From NCBI GenBank assembly GCA_963402885.1, contig OY727095.1:26417001-26481000 (forward strand): a DNA stretch of 64,000 nucleotides, read 5' to 3'. The notes under the pieces were generated by a model, which saw only the letters and a program-made list of their open reading frames with translations, was not told where the DNA came from and did not search any database. Positions 53,831-64,000 of this stretch are shown piece after piece. The stretch's first letter is position 1. Every line of letters begins with the position of its first letter. This DNA comes from Antedon bifida (lineage: Eukaryota > Echinodermata > Crinoidea > Comatulida > Antedonidae). Position numbers and translations under genes: made by a program.

Positions 53831-56227
53831 ATCCTGACATAAACCGCCAAGATCTAACCACCCTCATGTGAAACGCCTGACGTGTATAACCTTAAAAAAA
53901 ACCTCACTCCAGATGTAAACCGCCAAGATCTAACAACCCTCATGCAAAACGCCTGACGTGTATACCCTTAAAAAAAACTATTAATCCTGACATAAACCGC
54001 TAAGATCTAACCACCCTCATGTGAAACGCCTGACGTGTATACCCATAAAAAAACATCACTCCAGATGTAAACTGCCAAGATCTGAACACCCTCTTGTAAA
54101 ACGCCTGACGTGTATAATCTAAAAAAAAAACATCACTCCAGTGTAAACCGCCAAGATGTAAAATGCTCGTGACATAAACCGCCAAGATCTAACCACCCTC
54201 ATGTGAAAAGCCTGACGTGTATACCCATAAAAAAAACATCACTCCAGATGTAAACCGCCAAGATCTAACCACCCTCATGTAAAACGCCTGACGTGTATAA
54301 CCTAAAAAAAAAACATCACTCTAGATGCCAACCGCCAAGATCTAACCACCCTCATGTGAAACGCCTGACGTGTATACCCATAAAAAACATCACTCCAGAT
54401 GTAAACCGCCAAGATCTGACCACGCACAATGTAAAACACCTGACGTGTATAACCTATAAAAAACCATCACTCCAGATGTAAACCGCCAAGATCTAACCAC
54501 CCTCATGTAAAACGCCTGACGTGTATAACCTAAAAAAAAACATCACTCCAGATGTAAACCGCCAAGATTTAACCACCCTCATGTAAAACGCCCGACGTGT
54601 ATAACCTAAAAACATCACTCCAGATGTAAACCGACAAGATGTAAAACACCTGACGTGTATAACCTTAAAAAAAACATCACTCCAGATGTAAACCGCCAAG
54701 ATTGAACCACCCTCATGTGAAACACCTGACGTGTATACCCATAAAAAAAAACATCACTCAAGATGTAAACCACCAAGATCTGACCACGCTCATGTAAAAC
54801 GCCTGATGTGTATAACCTAAAAAAAAACATCACTCCAGATGTAAACCACCAAGATCTAACCACCCTCATGTGAAACACCTGACGTGTATACCCATAAAAA
54901 AAAACATCACTCCAGATGTAAACTGCCAAGATGTAAAACGCCTGACGTGTATAACCTTAAAAAAAACATCACTCCAGATGTAAACCGCCAAGATCTAACC
55001 ACCCTCATGTAAAACGCCTGACGTGTATACCCATAAAAAAAAACATCACTCCAGTGTAAACCGCCAAGATCTAACCACCCTCATGTAAAACGCCTGACAT
55101 GTATAACCTTAAAAAAAACCCATTAATCCTGACATAAACCGCCAATATCTAACCACCCTCATGTAAAACGCCTGACGTGTATAACCTTAAAAAAAAACAT
55201 CACTCCAGATGTAAACCGCCAAGATCTAACCACCCTCATGTGAAACGCCTGACGTGTATAACCTTAAAAAAAACATCACTCCAGATGTAAACCTTCAAGA
55301 TCTAACCACCCTCATGTGAAACGCCTGACGTGTATAACCTTAAAAAAAACATCACTCCAGATGTAAACCGCCAAGATCTAACCACCCTCATGTGAAACGC
55401 CCGACGTGTATAACCCAAAAAAAAACATTACTCCAGATGTAAACCGCCAAGATCTAACCACCCTCATGTGAAACGCCTGACGTGTATACCCATAAAAAAA
55501 AACATCACTCCAGTGTAAACCGCCAAGATCTAACCACCCTCATGTAAAACGCCTGACATGTATAACCTTAAAAAAACCATTAACCCTGACATAATCCGCC
55601 AAGATCTAACCACCCTCATGTAAAACGCCTGACGTGTATAACCTTAAAAAAAAAACATCACTCCAGATGTAAACCGCCAAGATCTAACCACCCTCATGTA
55701 AAACGCCTGACGTGTATACCCTTAAAAAAAAAACATTAATCGTGACATAAACCGCCAAGATCTAACCACCCTCATGTGAAATGCCTGAAGTGTATATCCA
55801 TAAAAAAAACATCACTCCAGATGTAAACTGCTAAGATCTGACCACCCTCATGTGAAACGCCTGACGTGTATAACCTAAAAAAAAACATCACTCCAGATGT
55901 AAACCGCCAAGATCTGACCACCCTAATGTGAAACGCCTGACGTGTATAACCTAAAAAAAAACATTACTCCAGATGTAAACTGCCAAGATCTAACCACCCT
56001 CATGTAAAACGCCTGACGTGTATAACCTTAAAAAAAAAACATCACTCCAGATGTAAACCGCCAAGATCTAACCACCCTCATGTGAAATGCCTGACGTGAG
56101 CCATAAAAAAAACATCACTCCAGATGTAAACCGCCAAGATCTGACCATCCTCATGTGAAACGCCTGACGTGTATAACCTAAAAAAAACATCACTCCAGAT
56201 GCAAACCGCCAAGATCTGACCACCCTA
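53831..56227. repeat. 76-bp satellite array, ~31 units
   Basis: Unit CCGCCAAGATCTAACCACCC...GCCTGACGTGTATAACC, an A-run of 5-9 and CATCACTCCAGATGTAAA. Some units carry the variant TTAATCCTGACATAAA. The array abuts the 94-bp satellite without spacer. Confidence 0.95.
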
Positions 56228-56704
56228 ACTGGTTATTTTCAACAAGCTTGTGTAATACAAAGAAAATCCCAAAAATTATGAAACATAGGGGAAACTATAG
56301 ATCGATGATTATTGGAATGTATGATCAATAGAAATTTCTTGCCCGCACCTGGCCTTTAAGTATACACAGTTTAAGTGTAGCATTGTGTAATTTTTATATT
56401 ATTTGGCTTTAACTATGACTACATTCTGACATGGTATGGTGTAGTTAAAATATAGCAACTATAGCAGAGGTTTCAGGCAAGTGATCAATGTGTCACAGTA
56501 GGATAGTGATATAACAGCTATCCCAAGGCTATTTGCAGCCTGTTTTGTAGAGTGGTTTTGTATAGGTGGTGTGAAGCAATTGCACAGGTATTTGTTTGCT
56601 GTTTATATTACAAAAGCTATCCCAAGGCTATTTTCAGCCTGGCTATATCAATTATAGCAACTGCAAGCTATTTCCATGCTATTTATGCTGTATAAAGTAT
56701 AGCA
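56228..56704. other. Transition between 76-bp and 56-bp satellites
   Basis: Mostly unique DNA; 56470-56600 (AGTGATCAATGTGTCACAGTAGG) recurs in altered form inside the next array at 57141-57230. Confidence 0.6.
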
Positions 56705-58365
56705 CTTACACAGCTATTTAATTGCTATTAATTGCTATTATTGCTGTATCATATATAGCAATTACACAGCTATTTTTTTTTGCTATTATTTGCTATTATT
56801 GCTGTATCAGGTATAGCAATTATACAGCTATTTGTTTGCTATTATTTGCTATTATTGCTGTATCAGGTATAGCAATTACACAGCTATTTCTTTGCTATTA
56901 TTTGCTATTATTGCTGTATGAGGTATAGCAATTATACAGCTATTTGTTTGCTATTATTTGCTATTATTGCTGTATAAGGTATAGCAATTACACAGCTATC
57001 AGGTATAGCAATTATACAGCTATTATTGCTGTATGAGGTATAGCAATTACACAGCTATTTGTGTGCTATTATTTGCTATTGTTGCTGTATCAGGTATCAA
57101 TTATACAGCTATTTGTTTGCTATTATTTGCTATTATTGCTAAGTGACCAATGTGTCACAGTAGGATAGTGATAGAACAGCTATCCCTAGGCTATTTTCAG
57201 CCTGTTTTGTATAGCATATACACAGCTATTTGTTTGCTATTACTTGCTATTATTGCTGTATCAGGTATAGCAATTATACAGCTATTTGTTTGCTATTACT
57301 TGATATTATTGCTGTATCAGGTATAGCAATTCCACAGCTATTTGTTTGCTATTACTTGCTATTATTGCTGTATCAGGTATAGCAATTATACAGCTATTTG
57401 TTTGCTATTATTTGCTATTATTGCTGTATCAGGTATAGCAATTAGACAGCTATTTGTTTGCTATTATTTGCTATTATTGCTGTATCAGGTATAGCAATTA
57501 TACAGCTATTTGTTTGCTATTATTTGCTATTATTGCTGTATCATATATAGCAATTACAAAGCTATTTGTTTGCTATTATTTGCTATTATTGCTGTATCAG
57601 GTATAGCAATTACACAGCTATTTGTTTGCTATTATTTGCTATTATTGCTGTATCAGGTATAGCAATTATACAGCTATTTGTTTGCTATTATTTGCTATTA
57701 TTGCTATCAGGTATAGCAATTACACAGCTATTTGTTTGCTATTATTTGCTATTATTGCTGTATCAGGTATAGCAATTACACAGCTATTTGTTTGCTATTA
57801 TTTGCTATTATTGCTTTATCAAGTATAGCAATTACACAGCTATTTGTTTGCTTGTATTTGCTATTGTTGCTGTATCACAGGTATAGCAATTATACAGCTA
57901 TTTGTTTGCTATTATTGCTGTATCAGGTATAGCAATTACACAGCTATTTGTTTGCTATTATTTGCTATTATTGCTGTATCAGGTATAGCAATTATACAGC
58001 TAATTGTTTGCTATTATTTGCTATTATTGCTGTATCATATATAGCAATTACACAGCTATTTGTTTGCTATTATTTGCTATTATTGCTGTATCAGGTATAG
58101 CAATTACACAGCTATTTGTTTGCTATTATTTGCTATTATTGCTGTATCAGGTATAGCAATTACACAGCTATTTGTTTGCTATTATTTGCTATTATTGCTG
58201 TATCAGGTATAGCAATTACACAGCTATTTGTTTGCTATTATTTGCTATTATTGCTGTATCACAGGTATAGCAATTATACAGCTATTTGTTTGCTATTATT
58301 TGCTATTATTGCTGTATCAGGTATAGCAATTACACAGCTATTTGTTTGCTATTTTTTGCTATGAC
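56705..58365. repeat. 56-bp satellite array, ~29 units
   Basis: Unit GCTATTTGTTTGCTATTATT...GCTGTATCAGGTATAGCAAT. A ~110-bp non-unit segment at 57141-57230 interrupts it. ORFs of 66-82 codons over it are periodic artefacts. Confidence 0.95.
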
Positions 58366-58509
58366 CAATCCTGCGCCTTAGTGCAATAGTTGTTATCAAG
58401 AAGAGCCTACTAATGATGTGCATATGGGAGGTCGATGGTGAGGAATGACTGAGAATAGGTAAAAAGAGCTAGCAACAGGTAGAATCCATGACAAATGTTA
58501 ATAGCTGGA

Positions 58510-58605
58510 AAAGGAGAAAGTAATAATAATAATAATAAATGTAAACTTGTATAGCGCCGGTGTCCCCCACCCATGTGGATTGGAATGAAAACAGGAAAAG
58601 GTTAT
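58510..58605 (-). repeat. L2/SINE-type 3' tail
   Basis: On the minus strand ...ACACCGGCGCTATACAAG leads into TTTACATTTATTATTATTATT, the usual GCGCTATA tail with simple repeat. Confidence 0.5.
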
Positions 58606-58715
58606 CAACCCAAAGGTAAAGAGTTTTACACTATAGCTTATTATAATAAATGTGTATAATCACGAATTAATAGACGCTTACTATACAACTTTACAATAAA
58701 ATTTACTTACAAAAA

Positions 58716-58768
58716 ACAAGAAGATCGACGTTTCGGAACCATCATGGAACCATTTTCAAGATCAAGTG
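58716..58768 (-). ncRNA. Degenerate hammerhead-like motif of Penelope type
   Basis: The minus strand reads CTTGATCTTGAAAATGG, then GGTTCCGAAACGTCGATCTTCTTG. GAAAC-GTC is the expected 3' core and cleavage triplet and GATCTT/AAGATC can form stem I, but the CTGATGA box and stem II are decayed. Confidence 0.4.
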
Positions 58769-58867
58769 ATCAAATTATACAAAAACAACAAACACCAATG
58801 GGTGACAGGAAATACTAATTAATTGGTTAATTAACATAAAAGAAGGCCTACAATACTAAGAAATTAA

Positions 58868-59385
58868 AGATGTATTGCCCCTTGAAACACAAAAAATGAA
58901 GGTCAAAATTTTCTAAATTTAAATTGGCCATATCAAAGTAATATTAAAGTTATTCACTTTAAGTCGAAAATTTTAGTTTACGTAATTAAAAGGTAAATTA
59001 ATTTGATTGCATTTCGTCTGGAAAATCGTCGCGAGCAAAAGTAAACAAAGATTTCAAACCATGAGTATGCATTATGCATGATGCTAATTAGGATTGTTTA
59101 CAACTCGTCATGGTTGAGAAGGTGTTTTCACATAGATCGCGAGGAAGTTTTATGATTATGCATACAGAGTAGCCAAACAAGCGCGTTGCATTATGAGATA
59201 TGTTTTGATCGAAAACTTTGACTGGAAGTCAAAGTTATTTTTTGAACAAAAAAATGTCTGTATTTCAGTTAAATGACTAATTTTTGGTGAAAGTTAATAA
59301 CTATTATGATACTTCAAAATGATTCACTTTTTTTCGAAATCTTTTTTTTTTTTTTTTTTGAATTAGTCAAAGGGACAATACATCT
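58868..59385. mobile_element. TTAA-flanked MITE, copy 2
   Basis: TTAA at 58864-58867 and 59386-59389; ends match copy 1 with one difference (GTATTGCCCC). It is inserted in the 3' part of the Penelope remnant. Confidence 0.9.
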
Positions 59386-59399
59386 TTAAGTGTGCCGCT

Positions 59400-59871
59400 G
59401 TTCTAAAAGCGTCTGTTCAATAAAGTTATTATTTATTATAAGTATTAAGCTCCTCCTTCTTAATTAATAAACAATTTAGCTTTGACTGAATCGGTTTATT
59501 TATTAAGTGTAGGCTTCAGTTGTTTGATCCAAAACATTTCCTTAATTAAACAATCAAATTTGGATTTGCACTCAGACAATATCCTGAAATGATTAAAAGT
59601 TTCAATAGGACTTATATTATGTTGCTTTAAATGCTCTCCTATGGTGCCTTTTACTGTGTTCATCAATACGTTGATAAAGGTGCCGACAAGTATAGCCAAC
59701 ATAGCTTGCATCGCACAAACCACATTGAAATTTATATACAACGCATTGCTGATTTACAATCATAGATTTTCTTTCCTTAGATTTAAGAATTTCACCTAAC
59801 TTTCTACTAGTAAAAACTGGCATAATATTATTGTTTAACTTGCAACTAAGTTGTTTGAGTTGTTTCGTCAC
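59400..59871 (-). pseudogene. Penelope-like element, GIY-YIG endonuclease fragment
   Basis: Frame 59871-59617 has a Cys-rich linker (CVVYKFQCGLCDASYVGYTC) and RHLYQRIDEH, the GIY-YIG-type endonuclease of Penelope-like retroelements in which the first motif is written as YKF...SYVG. A frameshift moves the rest to 59741-59496 (GTIGEHLKQHNI, FNHFRILSECKSKFDCLIKE, WIKQLKPTLN), the conserved C-terminus with catalytic Glu region. The reverse transcriptase is absent, so this is a 5' truncation. The 3' flank contains the MITE and the hammerhead-like motif. Confidence 0.85.
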
Positions 59872-60782
59872 AGTATTATATTCCTTATATATTCTATTTT
59901 AGACACATAAATAGAGTGCACTGTAGTTTCTTAAACCATGGTGAAATTACAAATTTAAGTCTATTTTTGGGTCACTGTTAGTGTTAATCATATTTTAAGA
60001 ACTGTTATGTGGCGGCCGCTAATAAATTTAATTATCTGACCGCCAGCCACTTTCAATACACCAAACCCTAACCCAAGCACAATTAAGCCCTCTACCAATC
60101 AATATAAAGTGATATGTTTAGAGTGTTAGAATTGCATTTTCACCAATACAATCATACTTTTTTTTTTTTAATTTTTGAAAATCTAAGTTTAAAAAATCAT
60201 GTTGACATTGTATTTACCGCACCATCATGTCAACGCATATATACTTGTTGCCACGCATGGAATAAAGACAGATAATTATATGTCGTCCACCAGATTTAAG
60301 TGGCCGCGCGCCCACGGAATTAATTATAATTATCTGGCAGCCATGTGGCCTTCAGGTAACAGCTCTTAAAATATAATTACTAGCCTAGGTCTAGTTAGTG
60401 GCCCAAACAGGCTTCAATACAAATTGATTAATTGTGCAAATGAATGATCATCATGGCAATATAACTTTATTCACAATAGGCCTAGGCTAGGCACCCTAGC
60501 CCTACAATGGCATTAAATTATTGGTGCAATACACATTTGGTGAAGTTATTAGCCTAGGCCTATATAGGCCTAGTAGGCCCTCTAGGCCTACCTTAGGCCT
60601 ACCTAGTAATTCCTGGCCTACCTAGCCTAGGCCTAGGCTAGTACTAAACTAGCCCTACTAGACTACGTAACTAGGCTAGTCCTCTACTACTACTAGCCTA
60701 CGTACTAGGCTAGAGCTAGGCCTAGGAGCCTAATGGGAGATCCTCTCTATAAGGCCTAGGCCCTAGGCAGGTATTTCCCTAC
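59872..60782. other. Noncoding DNA rich in aggcctag words
   Basis: 60380-60780 is dense in CTAGGCCTA palindromic words, probably within the first intron of the minus-strand gene starting at 60836. Confidence 0.5.
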
Positions 60783-60836
60783 CTTAACGTGTAATCTTTT
60801 GAGAGATTTACGAGTGTTTCTCTTTACCCTCGGCAT
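60783..60836 (-). CDS. Candidate first exon of a minus-strand gene
   Basis: ATG at 60836 opens 18 codons, MPRVKRNTRKSLKRLHVK, strongly basic, ending in the donor AAG|GTAGGG in phase 0. It is next to a GC-richer region that also starts a divergent exon. It could be the first exon of the C48 protease gene 13 kb downstream on the same strand, but no connecting exon was found. No other family is recognised. Confidence 0.45.
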
Positions 60837-61349
60837 GTTGACCCCAAAAAAAAAAACAACCTCTTTCAACGAAACAATGTTTGGAGACGGGGAGGAGGCA
60901 CGGAGGGAAGAAGAATGTCGGAGAGAAGAGATTAAAACTGTTTAGAAGTTTTGACCAATCATACAACAGAACAGTTTTACACTTACACTTCTCAAATATA
61001 CAACTTCAAGAGCTATTGTAAAAAACGATAACAGTTTTAACAATATTTATAATAGAAAATTCCACAAGTTTACACGCCTTAATTTGGATAGATGTTATAA
61101 ATGCACTCATTTTAAATGTATAGAGATGTGTATAAGTTTAATTAATTGATTAGAAATTTAAAAAAAATAGGATCCGTTCATAAAGGCATAAATGGCGCTC
61201 CGTAGAAGTAGAGAATACTCGATCGTCGAAATGACGCTCTGAATATTAATACCTCGACCCGGACGGAAAAGACACGTTGTCATCGTCAATGCTTTCCCCC
61301 GCTCTGGCTAGCTAGCTAGGCCTATAAAGGCCTGTGTATACAACGCAAA
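60837..61349. promoter_or_regulatory. Candidate bidirectional promoter
   Basis: 513 bp separate two divergent ATG-plus-donor exons. TATAAA at 61323-61328 lies about 22 bp before the plus ATG. The segment has more CpG and GC (CTCGACCCGGACGG) than its surroundings. Confidence 0.45.
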
Positions 61350-61400
61350 ATGCCGAGTTTTGTAAAGTTTCTGTCATATTTGGCTGTTCTATCAGCCAAC
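61350..61400 (+). CDS. Candidate first exon, signal-peptide-like
   Basis: ATG at 61350 opens 17 codons, MPSFVKFLSYLAVLSAN, a short basic start and hydrophobic core typical of a secretory signal, followed by a good donor (AAC|GTAAGC). The TATA box is very close to the ATG, which leaves a short 5' UTR. Joining to the acceptor at about 63040 would give a stop after four codons, so the next exon is probably elsewhere or outside the window. Confidence 0.45.
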
Positions 61401-61757
61401 GTAAGCATCAGTTTAATTATATATGTCACATGTGGATTTTATTATTGATTATAATAGCTAGCTAGTAGGCCTAGGCTAGATAGTAGGCCTAGGCCTCTAG
61501 AGGCTGACGTATAGTCCTAGGCCTACTAGGGATACTAAAAAAAGTAGGCCTAGGCCTAGTAGGGATACCCCCATAAAAAAAAACACTTATTTTCATGGAC
61601 AAAATTAAAACGAGTTGACTTCAGGCCGACTTGACTTCAGTCAGGCCGACTGAGACGGTTTAGGGTCGACTTGACCCACCCTAGCTAGGCATAAACCTAT
61701 ACTGGGGGTGATAACAAGTGCGAGGCAGGCAAGTCAAAGATTTATGTGAGACATGTA

Positions 61758-62335
61758 CCCCTTTCACACCAAAAGCAAAACTCCGGAGACACTCCGGAGA
61801 CACCCCGGAGTTGACGCCCCGCTGTTTGGTGTGAAAGGTAAAATCAAGCAACTCCGGAGTTTAAAACTGCGGGGTTGAACAGCTGAACATTCTCCGGAGA
61901 GCGAACTGCGGGGACACCCCGGTGTTTTGGTGTGAAAGGTACCAACATCAAACTCCGGAGTGTTTCGGGTCAAAAGGTCATCCTCTAAGATCACTCATTG
62001 CTTTAGTTTTATTTCAAAATACTTTAAATATTTGTACAAAATATATAGCGGGTTTAAAAAATAATAAGTAGGCCTAGTATCAATAAAACATTATATTACT
62101 TCTGAGACTTTTGAAAGTAATTATTAAATTAAAAATATTGTTAATTAAAATTATTCTAATGATCGTCGCTATGTAAACAACAAAAATAGAGGGCGACATT
62201 TACAATTTTATTTTATTAACCCCGGTGGCGCTAGGTTGGTGTGAAAGGGGTATCTCCGGAGTTTCTCGACGTTTTGAATGTTCATAAACCCCGGGGTGTC
62301 TCCGGAGACTCTCCGGAGTTTTGGTGTGAAAGGGG
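61758..62335. mobile_element. TA-flanked MITE with CTCCGGAG sub-repeats
   Basis: Left end CCCCTTTCACACCAAAA and right end TTTTGGTGTGAAAGGGG are perfect inverted repeats between TA dinucleotides (61756-61757 and 62336-62337). Inside are many CTCCGGAG palindromes and further copies of GGTGTGAAAGG. TA duplication is typical of Tc1/mariner-like elements. Confidence 0.8.
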
Positions 62336-62337
62336 TA

Positions 62338-62680
62338 ATGGTTTAAAAATATACAATGTTATCAAGTTCAATTTTAAACCAAGTATTATATTATCTTCAG
62401 CTGGAAAGCAATTCGCCAACATATTTTAATATGTCACAACAATTGTCACATAAATTGTTTTCTGCTAAATTCCATAGTTTTACACGATAAGATTTAATGT
62501 AGAAGTTTAAAGTTGAATTGAGCAACTTTAACTATATTTCTCATCTTGTATACCTTATAATACCATACTTTATTCCAATCTATTTCTAGGTTAATTATTT
62601 AGTTCACATTCCCATTTTCTTTGTGTACCTGCTTCACTGGAGCATTTGTTAATAAGCTTGTGAGGTGCTATATTTGGGAT
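62338..62680. other. Unassigned AT-rich DNA
   Basis: No feature supported. Confidence 0.45.
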
Positions 62681-62681
62681 C

Positions 62682-62885
62682 CAGTCAAGTCGCCCCATCG
62701 CAAAGTCGCCCCATACAAAGTCGCCCAATACAAAGTCGCCCAATACAAAGTCGCCCCATCGCAAAGTCGCCCCGGCACAGTCGCCCCATCGCAAAGTCGC
62801 CCCATCGCAAAGTCGCCCCATCGCAAAGTCGCCCCATCGCAAAGTCGCCCCAACGCAAAGTCGCCCCATCGCAAAGTCGCCCACG
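62682..62885. repeat. 16-bp minisatellite (GTCGCCCCATCGCAAA)
   Basis: About twelve units, some with CCAATACAAA. The lead-in GATCCAGTCAAGTCGCCCC is shared with 20503. ORFs on both strands through it are artefacts. Confidence 0.92.
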
Positions 62886-64000
62886 GTTTTATTTTGGTAG
62901 TTAATACTATACGCTGTTTTAATCATATCGGTTGCGTTTGACATTGATCGCGTTGTTACTTTGGTCGCGCTAAATGTCGTATACATTAATGTTTATCCTA
63001 TTATATACATAATTTGTGGTTTAATTTTTATTTTACAGGTTTTAATGGAGTGATGTGCTTTTTAAAAATCATTAAAAAAATAGTTCCTTGTTTGAAAGTT
63101 CTAAAAAGATTATCCCTGATTTATAGTTTCGAAAATTTTAATTTAATATGATTTTAAAATTAGTTACCAGAGCCACAATTACGAATCTTTCTTCTACCTA
63201 CGCGTGGATACCAGCTCATTTTTTAGGATAATATAATAAATGTTTAATGTGTAGTAGGCCTTCGTATAGATTAGTTAAAACAATAACAGCGTTGTAAGAC
63301 AATGAGTGTTATAGGCTACTTATTGATCATTTTGCATTTATTGACAAGTTATGTGTCTATTGTTATTTAATTTTATTATGACTTTTCAAAATGAAGAAAT
63401 AAAAAATACTCAAAAAAAAAAAGGATTTCATCGCCGATATGATCGTTTTATACATGCAGGTATTTTAGCAAAATTAAAACGCTACATTTTGACCATGGAA
63501 AAACCATCGTAGAGTATCGTGTGCGTGTTTTTTTAAAAAGGGGAATCCCCGACGGTGGTCAGCAGAAAGACGTAGCAGCTGTGAGAAAACAGATACCAGA
63601 AGGCGCAGCTCCGATTGGTTTCAGATTGCGAGTCGCCTTTTATTCAACAGTACAGTGATCATTTTACTGAAGAAATTCTTTTCAACCCTTTTGGTTATAG
63701 AACATTCTAATTATCATGCCTAAAATATCCTCATATCGGGTGTTTATTTAATTTTAAATTAAACAAGACAGTGAAGAGGCACGGAATATAATACGTACAC
63801 GGTACGTACACGGACGTACGACGAATACACACACGCACGCCGTCATCATTTACGACATAAGTGGTTATTTGATGCAATTTTATAATGGATATAATGATGG
63901 GATTGCCTTTCCAGGCTTATAATCAATGTTAATTGTAATACTAATAGTAAACTGAATGTTTATAAATAAATTGTTTTAGGTAATTTGTTGCATATAAAAT
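62886..64000. other. Unassigned right end
   Basis: Mostly AT-rich. 63540-63650 is less AT-rich and 63780-63850 has ACGTAC/ACACACGC repeats. No gene could be supported. Confidence 0.4.

Larger units (their letters stand above)
47666..58383. mobile_element. 10.7-kb TIR element packed with satellites
   Basis: The left end AGTAAAGCGCAGGATTGGTTAT and right end (opposite strand) CACTAAGGCGCAGGATTGGTCAT are inverted repeats with a one-base indel and about two mismatches. CAATAGTTG at 47657-47665 recurs perfectly at 58384-58392, a 9-bp target duplication of the size known for Mutator-like or Merlin elements. Inside are three satellite families, nested insertions and two candidate plus-strand exons. 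No transposase is recognised, so it is probably non-autonomous. Confidence 0.65.

Noticed and set aside
54000..54929. ORFs on both strands with repeated YTRQAFHMRVV-like words
   Set aside because: Translation of the 76-bp satellite; no start context, no conservation beyond the repeat.
53831..56227. CRISPR-like regular array
   Set aside because: Units are contiguous without unique spacers, the setting is eukaryotic, and no cas genes exist; it is a satellite.
56722..58364. Chain of 66-82-codon ORFs with ICYYCCIRYSNYTAI-type repeats
   Set aside because: They follow the 56-bp satellite period, which shifts frame each unit; they are by-products of the array.
62591..62986. 131-codon minus ORF and overlapping plus ORFs over GTCGCCCCATCGCAAA repeats
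   Set aside because: The 16-bp minisatellite stays open in several frames; not protein-coding.
63038..63060. Acceptor TTTTACAG as second exon of the gene starting at 61350
   Set aside because: Joining in phase gives a stop after four codons, so the product would be only 21 residues; not convincing.

Overview
The window is nuclear DNA of an animal. It is AT-rich, has GT-AG introns and is crowded with transposable elements and satellites. The recurring aggcctag-type words in otherwise unique DNA, with these repeat families, fit a marine invertebrate deuterostome, most likely an echinoderm. That is inference; no species marker was seen.

Layout. 1-3.2 kb: two decayed LINE fragments. 3.5-4.1 kb: the first two coding exons of asparagine synthetase (minus strand). 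4.4-20.4 kb: two copies of one Ty3/Gypsy-type LTR retrotransposon facing each other tail to tail. The plus copy is truncated in reverse transcriptase. The minus copy has both LTRs, PBS, PPT and a TTTT target duplication, but carries an internal deletion and frameshifts. The family has a helix-hairpin-helix motif at the Gag N-terminus, a PHD finger at the integrase C-terminus, and an unrecognised third ORF where env would sit. A 1.5-kb TIR element lies between the copies, and a solo LTR of another family has landed inside the plus copy's PHD finger.

20.8-23.3 kb is a foldback element with arms of about 410 bp. 24.6-27.4 kb (minus) is a Roco-type GTPase gene whose Roc domain is split by a multi-pass membrane insertion and which has one in-frame stop. 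A diverged partial copy sits at 36.3-36.8 kb. 28-40 kb holds minisatellites, a gag relic with its LTR, LINE fragments, two tRNA-derived SINE copies (one rearranged into a perfect hairpin) and hammerhead-like motifs of Penelope type.

41.5-47.1 kb (minus) is a multi-exon Ulp1/SENP-like C48 protease gene, reconstructed from splice sites and matching phases; most exons are too short to stand out as ORFs. 47.66-58.39 kb appears to be one 10.7-kb terminal-inverted-repeat element with a 9-bp target duplication. It carries three satellites (94, 76 and 56 bp), nested MITE and SINE insertions and two candidate plus-strand exons. 58.4-59.9 kb is a Penelope remnant split by a TTAA MITE. At 60.8-61.4 kb two candidate first exons diverge from a shared 513-bp promoter region. 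The rest is a TIR MITE and a 16-bp minisatellite.

The host genes supported are ASNS (partial), the Roco protein, the C48 protease and the divergent pair. They show no evident shared pathway.
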